Source: Paenibacillus sp. FSL A5-0031
GTDB taxonomy: Bacteria > Bacillota > Bacilli > Paenibacillales > Paenibacillaceae
Direction of reading: 5' to 3'
Length of the DNA: 64,000 bases
Assembly (NCBI RefSeq): GCF_001956295.1
Contig: NZ_MRTD01000001.1
Location: forward strand, 248,001-312,000
This document shows, piece after piece, positions 38,801 through 44,674 of this stretch; position 1 is the first letter of the stretch; each line of letters opens with the position of its first letter. Position numbers and translations under genes: made by a program. The notes under the pieces are model-generated. The model was not told the origin of the DNA. It worked only from the letters and a program-made list of their open reading frames with translations, and ran no database searches.

Positions 38801-39187
38801 GCGATTGCAGCAGCACAATCGAAACATGACAGGGCGATTGAAGGGACTAAGGTTGGGAAGTATGCTGCAGGATCAAAAGCGGCGCTTCAAGCAGCCATCA
38901 ATACAGCCAAAAACGCTGGCAACAGCCAGTGGCAGGTGGATGAAGCTGTAACGTTGCTAAACAAAGCTGTTCAAGTATTCACAGCGAAGATCGTGACATT
39001 AATCGAGGGACAAACGAAGGTTACGATTCGAGATCTATCGATTATTGCGAAGTTCTACGGTGTAACCTCAGCAGATCCGAACTGGTCCGAAATTGAGAAA
39101 GCGGATGTGCTAGGCATACATGCAATTGACATTCGTACTTTAGCGGCAGTTGCCCAAATGATCCTCGACGAGTGGCGCATAGAATAG
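32873..39187 (+). CDS. Second secreted multidomain alpha-L-rhamnosidase (GH78) with cohesin, FIVAR and dockerin-like modules
   Basis: 2104 residues; GAGGGG precedes ATG. Order: signal peptide (1-26), Ig-like domain, a jelly-roll insert (165-325: TADDGFVLYVNGKRMGSS), GH78 beta domains, catalytic (alpha/alpha)6 domain (610-950), C-terminal beta domain. A helical segment follows (1080-1190), then two NEW3-like Ig domains (1195-1395), a beta domain of the kind seen after GH127-type enzymes (1408-1540), two further beta domains (to 1736), cohesin-like (1740-1883), two FIVAR-like repeats (1886-2039) and a degenerate dockerin (2041-2104). Probable acid Glu-667 (PARDERLGWTGD) and base Glu-928 (TTMWERW). 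The C-terminal third is closely similar to that of the first GH78, while accessory domains before it differ, implying different polysaccharide targets or binding. Confidence 0.93.
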   Translation: MRKTMSLLLALVIGFTLCLPMTSTAYGEAGGTGAIMAVTDLTTEYTNNPIGIDVVKPRMSWKLQSDKRGQLQTAYAIQVASTKQKLLDNQPDVWNTDKVDTNQSVNVVYDGKPLESGKRYFWRVKVWDLNNEKASEWSDPAWWEMGLLHDSDWQAEWIGMSDANNMTTEGLKWVWFPEGNPASNAPAGDRYFRKTIQLPLDRTITQGKFLLTADDGFVLYVNGKRMGSSIKAVDSWKEGKIVDVSSALIPGANTIAIQTSNDGGPAGLLGSLKVVFEEGTPLQLNMDQGLKAAKVKMEGWEKSDFDDSSWSAAMIVASYGESPWGKNVKITASPPYIRKGFSLEKSIAKARLYSSALGIYEPSINGKRVGGDLFTPGWTDYTKHIQYQTYDVTDLLQNGDNVIGAILAEGWYSGHVGFIGPNIYGDSNYLFMQLNLEYTDGSTETIGTDQSWKFAAGAIVSSSILMGETYDATKELDGWDTPAFDATSWDSVQKLEKEVTGKLVAQDGPTVQLIEEMKPIKMTEPEPGKYVFDLGQNMVGTVRLKVSGEAGQTVTLRHAEVLNPDGTFYTANLRAAKATDRYTLKGGGDEVYEPKFTFHGFRYVEVTGYPGVPSMDAVTGLVMHTAAPFSGKLETSSAMLNQLQSNITWGQRGNFLEVPTDTPARDERLGWTGDINVFIGAAAFNMDVAKFIGSKWMRDLRDGQSINGAFPDVAPNVLGERGNAGWGDAGVTVPYTIWQRYGDIRVIEENYDEMVHWIEYMRKNSSGLIRPSSMYGDWLDVNDPTPGDLISTAYFAYSTKLVSEMAHAIGRQEDADKYEQLYEQVKAAFIKAYVSEDGKVKGNSQTGYVLALYMDLVPESKRQAAADHLVELIKARDWHLSTGFLGTRDLLPVLSETGHLDVAYRLLNNDTYPSWGYQIKNGATTMWERWDSIKPDGSFQDIGMNSFNHYAYGAVGDWMYQNIAGIQQDPASPGYKHILIKPRPGGDLTSAKGSYNSVYGMIVSDWKKEGDIFSQHVTIPANTTATVYIPADSKWAVTESGQFALSVEGVQFVGMEEGNAVFTVGSGDYQFVVDPIIGDLGSALDEADKFQNEVISYSNNGELTSEQTQALSGKGEALASRIEASIEAYKAGDDALFIEQVHHALYETDGLQQWLHEQSDAGSINDAIVKKLANLISNATTFLSAISNEKLGIKWLISPSEVSVLPGNTFTVEVKATNDGDASINDVRYTLQKPEGWEVTSIGDNQTAVIKPGETFAAAFRVKVSEQQKPTSLFNIVGSGSYKINDATVEVPLKTTIKIDSPIIIKALKAEPATIEPSGTATVNTTIQNKGSFSVEGSIELSAPLNWTVSPARQVYSLKAGEEKNISFEVKSPLLAVETAAELHVIASFNGAEAAKSSTAIQVRYKNPPLDFYDHVDVGEQGSEQKHNVKFSAQSGANVEEGLTRRYVNHGDANGYFQFDMTVEPGKPFIIRAIETYDRAQLKDYYVLVNGTKVLSRVNEKDSRGIVTYQFVVDDISLTKDGKVTVRFQEDEEGRNYDPSIADVWTMPLNAEYVSLQDIPARVAGDSITIAGYTTLDKVEVKVLGPDQAMLFNKELPGGVFSESYLIEKDASSGTYTVVAGNGTTQATKRFEVSANIPVTELKLDRSSIELKDGESIEISAIVFPANATNKNVHFVSNHENIVVTNVHYDEASAVTKATVTATNKGAEALTGLITAMTEDGAKTAALNVKITAFASEKDMATLSGPAMVLAEQEAEWTIGTDNISSNFTALDVIFHYDPQKFEFQTVKEGVSQALDPSAIQSLKPNFAVFGSAVKPELGQIRIIMATTGEQQDGIDGGPLFSLHGKVKAGAKAGSTTVSLSDFEVSLNGKGTIMNVSQASLLIEVNLADKTALNTAIQQAESAHDAAVEGTLPGQYPIGAKAALQAAILSATAVKNDANATGEEVAGALNALNAAMKRFADSVIPSIPVDRTVLNAAIAAAQSKHDRAIEGTKVGKYAAGSKAALQAAINTAKNAGNSQWQVDEAVTLLNKAVQVFTAKIVTLIEGQTKVTIRDLSIIAKFYGVTSADPNWSEIEKADVLGIHAIDIRTLAAVAQMILDEWRIE

Positions 39188-39256
39188 CATTTTTGTAATA
39201 GATTATGAAAAATAATGGTTATGCTTAAAGTTAAGACACAGGTTCAAAGATCAAGG

Positions 39257-39295
39257 AAAAGAGCAGGTTATCGAAAAGATAACCCGCTCTTTTTT
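39257..39295 (+). terminator. Terminator after the GH78 operon
   Basis: AAAAGAGC-A-GGTTATC-GAAAA-GATAACC-C-GCTCTTTTTT hairpin, about 70 bp after the stop. Confidence 0.88.
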
Positions 39296-39450
39296 CGCAT
39301 TCCATTTGTATTCCAGAGCTTAACTCTGAGCTAACGTTAATGACATTGCTCAGTTCAACTGCTCTTTCTTATTCAAAATAAGAATCGTTCATGACCGCCT
39401 TAGGCCTCACTTGATGAAGCTGCTCCATTGGCGTGCGTTCCGTAACGCAC

Positions 39451-39885
39451 TTATAGGTTCACAGAATTCTTATTGATCTTTTGGAGCAAAGTAACCAATA
39501 GCTCTATCTCTTCTGCTGATAATCCTTCGGCAAGCGTGTTATTTATTTCCGCAAGAATCGCTTGGAGCACCGGAGCAAACTCAACTGCCTTCGATGTCGG
39601 GTAGAGCAGGGAAGAGCGGCGGTCCTTAGGATCAACTCTCCGCTCGATATATCCGGACTCCTCCAGCTGCTTTACTGAACGAGCCGTTGTTGCCTTATCA
39701 AATTTCAACTCATTGGTCATTTGGTCCTGTGTAATGCCAGGTTGTTTCAGAATCAGCTTAAGGAAGCTTGGCTGCCCGCCGCTACCGATACCATAGGGCA
39801 AAAGCTCACCCGCGAGCTTTTTTTGATTCTGGCGATGAAGCTGAGAGATCAGCTTGGCGATCGGTTCATGGTTCGATTTCATCAT
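39451..39885 (-). CDS. MarR-family transcriptional regulator
   Basis: 144 residues with the MarR winged helix: ITQDQMTNELKFDKATTARSVKQLEESGYIERRVDPKDRRSSLLYPT, here given in parts: recognition helix KATTARSVKQLEESGY and wing RRVDPKDRRSSL. ATG at 39885 is preferred over a GTG at 39891 because AGAGG lies 5 nt before it. It is divergent from a drug-exporter-type MFS gene, and the region between holds two copies of a 14-bp palindrome, so it probably represses itself and the exporter. Confidence 0.9.
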   Translation of the reverse strand: MMKSNHEPIAKLISQLHRQNQKKLAGELLPYGIGSGGQPSFLKLILKQPGITQDQMTNELKFDKATTARSVKQLEESGYIERRVDPKDRRSSLLYPTSKAVEFAPVLQAILAEINNTLAEGLSAEEIELLVTLLQKINKNSVNL

Positions 39886-39949
39886 GCGCACCTCTTTAAA
39901 TAAATTTCTAAACGTCGATTAACCTTTCTTCAAACACTACATGAAATTG

Positions 39950-40007
39950 GTTGCGTACGCAACTACATTGTAGTACACTGGGTGTACTATTTGGTTGCGT
40001 TCGCAAC
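39950..40007. promoter_or_regulatory. Paired operators for the MarR regulator
   Basis: Palindromes GTTGCGTACGCAAC (39950-39963) and GTTGCGTTCGCAAC (39994-40007) lie 44 bp centre to centre, and a third palindrome, AGTACAC-TGG-GTGTACT (39972-39988), lies between. The first overlaps a possible -35 (TTGCGT) with TACACT 17 bp on. Two near-identical sites between divergent genes are typical MarR operators. Confidence 0.75.
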
Positions 40008-40040
40008 TATATATCAATAAAGAGGCATGAGGTGCTAGTT

Positions 40041-41495
40041 ATGAGTACAATCGGTGCAACCTATCAAGAGGATGAGGCGATCCAGAAAAAACGCTGGATG
40101 ATCCTGATCGTATTAAATTTATTCACTTTTATGGCGACGCTTGATGGCAGCATTGTCAATATCGCTTTGCCTGTGCTGGTCAAGCAGCTGCATTTGCCGC
40201 TAGCGCAGGTAGAGTGGGTGACGACCATCTATTTAATGTCGATTTGTTCGGCCATACTTTTCTTTGGAAAGCTAGGGGATATTGCAGGCAAAATAAAAAT
40301 TTTCAAAATTGGCATGGTCGTTTTCATTTTTGGATCACTGCTTTGCGGACTAAGCTCATCCCTAACCTTCCTCATCGCTTCACGGGTTATACAGGCGATT
40401 GGGGCTTCGATGACTATGGCAAACAGCCAGGGCATTGTCACCGATATTTTCCCGTCCACAGAGAGGGGTAAAGCGATTGGGCTGATCGGTACCTTTGTTT
40501 CGTTAGGCAGTATTGCGGGACCTAGCTTAGGCGGCATTATTGTCTCGACCTTAGGCTGGGAATATATTTTCTGGGTGAACGTTCCGATCGGACTGATTGC
40601 CATTATCCTCGGATGGAAGGTATTGCCTACGGACTTTATCAAGGTAAAATCTAAAATCGATATTCCCGGCAGTCTTTTGTTCGCCGTGTTCATTATCGCG
40701 CTGTTTGCTGGACTGCTGCTTGGTCAGCAATTAGGGTATGGAGACAGCCTGATTATTTTATCACTGATCGTAGCAGGTGCTGCTTTCATCGCTTTTATAG
40801 GAGTGGAGCTTCGCATTTCTCATCCGCTGTTGCAGCTTTCGCTATTTAAAAATTCATTGTTTTCACTCAGTATTGTTTGCGGCTTTCTTGTGTTTGTAGC
40901 TAACTTCTGCTTTAACATTATTGCACCTTTCTATGCGCAGAATATGCTGGAGCTGTCCCCCTTCTATGCAGGGTTCCTGCTTATGTTATTCCCGATCTGT
41001 ATGGTCGTCATCTCTCCGATAAGTGGTGCTTTATCGGATAAGATTGGCTCTGAAGCACTCACCTTCGCTGGGCTAATCGTGATGGTCATTGCACAATTTG
41101 GGCTAGCCCGCCTGCATGACGGCAGCTCTGTTGTGCTCGTGGGCGTATGGATCGCTATGCTCGGCATCGGCAGCGGTTTATTTCAGCCGCCAAACAATTC
41201 TTTAATCATGTCCAAGGTTCCACGCACACAGCTCGGTTCTGCCGGCAGTGTCAACTCACTGGTCCGCAACGTGGGCATGGTTGTCGGCATTACCCTTGCC
41301 ACTACTATTTTATTTCACGAAATGAGCAGCAAAGCCGGATACCGGGTAACCGACTTGATTCCAGGCCAACCTGCTATTTTCCTATCCGGCATGCATGTCG
41401 TATTCATGACGTCATCGGCCATTTGCTTAGCATGTGCAATTCTGACAGGCTGGCGACTCGTCATTATGAAAAAAGTAAAAAGAGCAACCGCCTAA
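40041..41495 (+). CDS. MFS multidrug exporter, DHA2 (14-helix) family
   Basis: 484 residues, about 14 membrane helices. Motif D1-like LDGSIVNIALPVL in helix 1, motif A-like GKLGDIAGKIKIF in loop 2-3, and motif C-like GSIAGPSLGG in helix 5 identify a proton-driven drug exporter. ATG 40041 is chosen (GAGGTG about 6 nt before); an in-frame extension upstream would run through the MarR operators. Substrate is unknown. MarR control suggests induction by a toxic or antimicrobial compound. Confidence 0.92.
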   Translation: MSTIGATYQEDEAIQKKRWMILIVLNLFTFMATLDGSIVNIALPVLVKQLHLPLAQVEWVTTIYLMSICSAILFFGKLGDIAGKIKIFKIGMVVFIFGSLLCGLSSSLTFLIASRVIQAIGASMTMANSQGIVTDIFPSTERGKAIGLIGTFVSLGSIAGPSLGGIIVSTLGWEYIFWVNVPIGLIAIILGWKVLPTDFIKVKSKIDIPGSLLFAVFIIALFAGLLLGQQLGYGDSLIILSLIVAGAAFIAFIGVELRISHPLLQLSLFKNSLFSLSIVCGFLVFVANFCFNIIAPFYAQNMLELSPFYAGFLLMLFPICMVVISPISGALSDKIGSEALTFAGLIVMVIAQFGLARLHDGSSVVLVGVWIAMLGIGSGLFQPPNNSLIMSKVPRTQLGSAGSVNSLVRNVGMVVGITLATTILFHEMSSKAGYRVTDLIPGQPAIFLSGMHVVFMTSSAICLACAILTGWRLVIMKKVKRATA

Positions 41496-41520
41496 AACCG
41501 CATGACTCTAAGTATTTTTT

Positions 41521-41550
41521 CACGTTCTTGACTGCGCAGTCAAGAACGTG
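41521..41550. promoter_or_regulatory. Perfect 30-bp palindrome, probable TetR operator
   Basis: The half-site CACGTTCTTGACTGC is followed exactly by its reverse complement. It ends 13 bp before the TetR-type gene and has no T-run, so it is an operator rather than a terminator. Its core TTGAC-N6-GTCAA recurs at 42157. Confidence 0.8.
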
Positions 41551-41563
41551 GTAAGGTTAACTC

Positions 41564-42139
41564 ATGAGCAGACCAAGAGAATTTGATGTCGATCGTGTTT
41601 TGCACCAGTCCATGGAAGTGTTCTGGTCCAAAGGGTTTAAGTCCACCTCTTATGAGGATCTAACCCGTATGACGGGAGTCAAGAAGCAAAGCTTATACTG
41701 TGTATTTCATGACAAGAGAGCCTTGTTCCTGAAGGCTTTAGCACATTATCGTGATCAGAGCATTTCGTTACTGAAAGAGCTGGAGGAGCAGAACATTTCT
41801 CCACTGGAGAAGCTCGACTCATTACGCAGATCTCTTCTAAACGATGAAGCCATGTGCCGAGGATGCTTAATGGTGAATTCGTCTCTGGAGTTCGGAAAAG
41901 AGGACGAGCAGGTCACTCGCGAAATCGAGCTCATGTTCCTTGAAGCCGAACAGGTCCTAGAGAAAATCATGAGCAGCGGTCAGCAGCTGCAATTGATCAC
42001 CTCCCGTTTTTCCAGCAAAGAGCTTGCAGCTTATTTGAACAACGCTATTTCAGGCGCTAGAATTTTAGAGAAATCAGGCGCAGCTCGGGAACAAATCGAG
42101 GCGGTCTTGCGTACATCTTTTGCAATGATTTTGCCTTGA
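41564..42139 (+). CDS. TetR-family transcriptional regulator
   Basis: 191 residues; N-terminal TetR helix-turn-helix (about 1-55: FKSTSYEDLTRMTGVKKQSLYCVF) and a C-terminal ligand domain of the TetR_C class containing CRGCLMVNSSLEFG. The Cys-x-x-Cys there (MCRGCL) may be redox- or electrophile-reactive, as in regulators of Old Yellow Enzymes, though this is inference. The gene sits between its perfect palindromic operator and a second copy of the core site before the reductase gene. Confidence 0.9.
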   Translation: MSRPREFDVDRVLHQSMEVFWSKGFKSTSYEDLTRMTGVKKQSLYCVFHDKRALFLKALAHYRDQSISLLKELEEQNISPLEKLDSLRRSLLNDEAMCRGCLMVNSSLEFGKEDEQVTREIELMFLEAEQVLEKIMSSGQQLQLITSRFSSKELAAYLNNAISGARILEKSGAAREQIEAVLRTSFAMILP

Positions 42140-42156
42140 TTTTTTTTGCCAAGATT

Positions 42157-42172
42157 TTGACCGATGAGTCAA
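42157..42172. promoter_or_regulatory. Second TetR operator, before the reductase gene
   Basis: TTGACCGATGAGTCAA shares the TTGAC-N6-GTCAA core and the flanking AAGA of the 41521 palindrome. It lies 164 bp before the reductase start and just after the TetR stop. Confidence 0.65.
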
Positions 42173-42335
42173 GAATATGAAATAAATTCAGGTGATAAAC
42201 AAACACTACAACCTTAAGGAGGTGGTGGGCAGGCAATTCCCTTTGGTTGAACATTCACATTTAAATCGCGATGATTGCTGCAGGCGACTGCCTGTTATAT
42301 TACGTAACATTATAAAATTAATTTTGGAGGCTATC

Positions 42336-43376
42336 ATGAACTATACTCAAACCGTAGCACCGCTGTTTAAACCTTTCAAGCTAGGAAATTTGGAATTAGC
42401 TAATCGGATCGTCATGGCACCGATGACCCGTCAATTTTCACCTAACGGCGTGCCAGGTGCAAATGTAGCTTCCTACTATCGTCACAGAGCAGAGAACGGT
42501 GTAGGACTGATTGTGACTGAAGGAACCATTATCAATCACCCGGATGCATCCAACCAGCAAAACATTCCCCATTTTTACGGCGAAGCAGCCTTAAATGGCT
42601 GGGCAAACGTGGTGACTGAGGTACATGAAGCAGGCGGAAAGATTATTCCGCAAATTTGGCATATGGGTGCACGCGGACATGTAGGCGATTATACGGAAGC
42701 TGAAATTGCTGAAATCGTCCAAGCGTTCGCACATTCAGCGCTGGAAGCCAAGCGGATTGGATTCGATGGCATTGAGCTGCACGGCGCGCATGGATATTTA
42801 ATTGATCAATTCCTTTGGGAGAAGACTAACCCGCGCACGGATCGTTATGGCGGGGACATGCTGGCACGCACTACCTTTGCGGTAGAGGTTGTCAAAGCTT
42901 GTCGCTTGGCAGTCGGAGCAGAATTCCCCATCGTGCTGCGATTATCCCAATGGAAATCGAATGAATATACAGCAAAATTAGCAGAAACCCCGGAACTGCT
43001 GGAACAGTTCCTAGCCCCGCTCGTTGAAGCAGGCGTAGATATATTCCATTGTTCCACACGCCGTTTCTGGGAGCCTGAATTTGAAGGCTCTGATCTTAAT
43101 TTTGCCGGATGGGTCAAAAAGCTTACAGGAAAACCAACGATTACCGTTGGATCTGTTGGTCTTGATGGCGACTTCATTAGCCTTTTCCAAGAAGGAAAAG
43201 GTGCCGCTAACGTCGGGCTTGAAGGATTGATTCAAAGGCTCGAGCGTGAAGAGTTCGACATGGTGGCTATTGGACGCGCACTACTGGTTGATCCGGCTTG
43301 GGCAGCCAAAATTCGGGACGGCCGGACAGACGAGCTGATTCCATTTACTTCAGAGGCATTAAAATCACTAAATTAA
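42336..43376 (+). CDS. NADH:flavin oxidoreductase, Old Yellow Enzyme family
   Basis: 346-residue FMN-dependent alkene/quinone reductase. FMN-barrel motifs: NRIVMAPMTRQFS near residue 22, LIVTEGT, the substrate His pair in ELHGAHGYLIDQF, NPRTDRYGG, and ITVGSVGLDGDF and VAIGRALLVDPAW near the end. ATG 42336 is chosen because TTTTGGAGG lies just before it; the frame is open upstream without a site. Between WHMGARGH and YTEAEI it lacks about 25-30 residues that relatives I recall carry (a loop with a PSIGPSG segment), so the active-site lid may be shortened. TetR control fits a role in electrophile detoxification. Confidence 0.92.
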   Translation: MNYTQTVAPLFKPFKLGNLELANRIVMAPMTRQFSPNGVPGANVASYYRHRAENGVGLIVTEGTIINHPDASNQQNIPHFYGEAALNGWANVVTEVHEAGGKIIPQIWHMGARGHVGDYTEAEIAEIVQAFAHSALEAKRIGFDGIELHGAHGYLIDQFLWEKTNPRTDRYGGDMLARTTFAVEVVKACRLAVGAEFPIVLRLSQWKSNEYTAKLAETPELLEQFLAPLVEAGVDIFHCSTRRFWEPEFEGSDLNFAGWVKKLTGKPTITVGSVGLDGDFISLFQEGKGAANVGLEGLIQRLEREEFDMVAIGRALLVDPAWAAKIRDGRTDELIPFTSEALKSLN

Positions 43377-43420
43377 GTCAGGATATTAATCGCTCTTTCA
43401 GGTGGAAATATTAGGTGAGT

Positions 43421-43451
43421 AAGCATGCTGCGCAATGCAGCATGCTTTTTT
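43421..43451 (+). terminator. Terminator after the reductase gene
   Basis: Perfect AAGCATGCTGC-GCAAT-GCAGCATGCTT stem and T-run. Confidence 0.9.
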
Positions 43452-43521
43452 ACATTTCATTTAAATCGTGCATACATATTACGGGTCTATTGATGTGAAA
43501 TGGGATGAAGCTCCAGATTCA

Positions 43522-43552
43522 TGCATAATTAGGCGCGTCTAGGGTAATTATA
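43522..43552 (+). promoter_or_regulatory. Candidate sigma-G promoter of the germination operon
   Basis: GCATA (43523-43527) fits the forespore sigma-G -35 (GHATR) and AATTATA (43546-43552), 18 bp on, matches the -10 CATNHTA at all but its first base. It lies about 40 bp before the first ger gene, in line with forespore expression of germinant receptors. Confidence 0.5.
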
Positions 43553-43591
43553 CCAAATGAAATATTGTCCGGAAAATGGAGGTGAATAACA

Positions 43592-44674
43592 GTGGAAGTA
43601 TCCTTTTCTAGACTTCAAATCATTTTTTTATTGTTGTTATCGCTCGGAATCTCGAATCATGTACTAATCATTCCGCATCTGTTAAAAGCAGCGGGACGCG
43701 ATGCCTGGATTAGCATTCTGCTCGCTTATGTTGGATTGATTGTTTGGAGCCTGATCTTATATTGGATTTTAAAATCGATGAGTACTTTATCGTTTCAAAG
43801 CTGGATTGAAGGCCGAATCGGAAAAATCGGTTTTAATGTCATTGGCGGTGGATTCGCTCTATATTTAATCGTAGCCGGCATGATGATTGTTTTTGATACA
43901 ACAAAAAACGTCAATATTTATTTCCTCCCGAGAACAGCGAGTGCTATCGTTATCCTCAGCTTTATTTTCTTGGCTTACTGCGCCGCTAGAGGGGGACTCA
44001 AAACCATCGTTTATATGTCTACAGTATTATTGCCTGTCGTTTGGATATTGGGAATCGGCGTAGCTATTATGACAAAGAACAGCAAAGATTACGGCATGCT
44101 GCAACCCATTTTAACTGAAGGAATAGGTCCAGACCTGAGAGGAATAGTGGTCGTTTTTGGCGGGAGCATAGACCTCATGGTGCTGCTTCTATTACAGCAT
44201 AAATTGAAGAAACCTTTAAATTATAGCACCGTTTTTGTGCTGCTTACCTTATTAGTGGGATTGATCATGGGACCTACAATAGGATCTTTAGCTTCTTTTG
44301 GTCCGATCCAAGCTGAAAATTTTCGGTTTCCCGCTTTTGAGCAGTGGAGGCTGGTGATGATCGGAAGACATATTTCGCATGTAGACTTTTTTGCAGCTTT
44401 TCAATTAATGGCCGGAAGTATCGTGAGAACGGCCCTTATCATCTATTTTTTAGCTCAACTTATTGGACGTGGTTCTGAGAAATATTCAAAAACGATTATG
44501 ATTTGCATAACAGTTGTCATTTCTATACCTTCGCTATTAATGATTAGTGATATTAGCATGCAGGCGTTCATTCAGCGCTACTTCTATACCTATTCACTTT
44601 GGTTTGGAGTAGCCATAACGGCGATACTCTTTATGATCACCTATATGCCACATCGAAGAGAGGAAGCCCAATGA
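43592..44674 (+). CDS. Spore germination receptor B subunit (GerAB/GerKB family permease)
   Basis: 360 residues with about 10 membrane helices of the endospore germination permease family (APC fold). The N-terminal SRLQIIFLLLLSLGISNHVLIIPHLL and the later YMSTVLLPVVWILGIG are typical. It begins with GTG behind a strong ATGGAGGTG site. Together with the A and C subunits it forms a germinant receptor in the inner spore membrane; the B subunit binds the germinant. The stop overlaps the A-subunit start (ATGA). Confidence 0.92.
   Translation: MEVSFSRLQIIFLLLLSLGISNHVLIIPHLLKAAGRDAWISILLAYVGLIVWSLILYWILKSMSTLSFQSWIEGRIGKIGFNVIGGGFALYLIVAGMMIVFDTTKNVNIYFLPRTASAIVILSFIFLAYCAARGGLKTIVYMSTVLLPVVWILGIGVAIMTKNSKDYGMLQPILTEGIGPDLRGIVVVFGGSIDLMVLLLLQHKLKKPLNYSTVFVLLTLLVGLIMGPTIGSLASFGPIQAENFRFPAFEQWRLVMIGRHISHVDFFAAFQLMAGSIVRTALIIYFLAQLIGRGSEKYSKTIMICITVVISIPSLLMISDISMQAFIQRYFYTYSLWFGVAITAILFMITYMPHRREEAQ

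Noticed and set aside
39951..40040. Upstream extension of the MFS reading frame
   Set aside because: Would run through the operator palindromes and lacks a ribosome binding site; the start at 40041 has GAGGTG and begins the normal family N-terminus.
41521..41550. Palindrome considered as MFS terminator
   Set aside because: No T-run follows it and its core recurs before the reductase gene, which fits an operator better.
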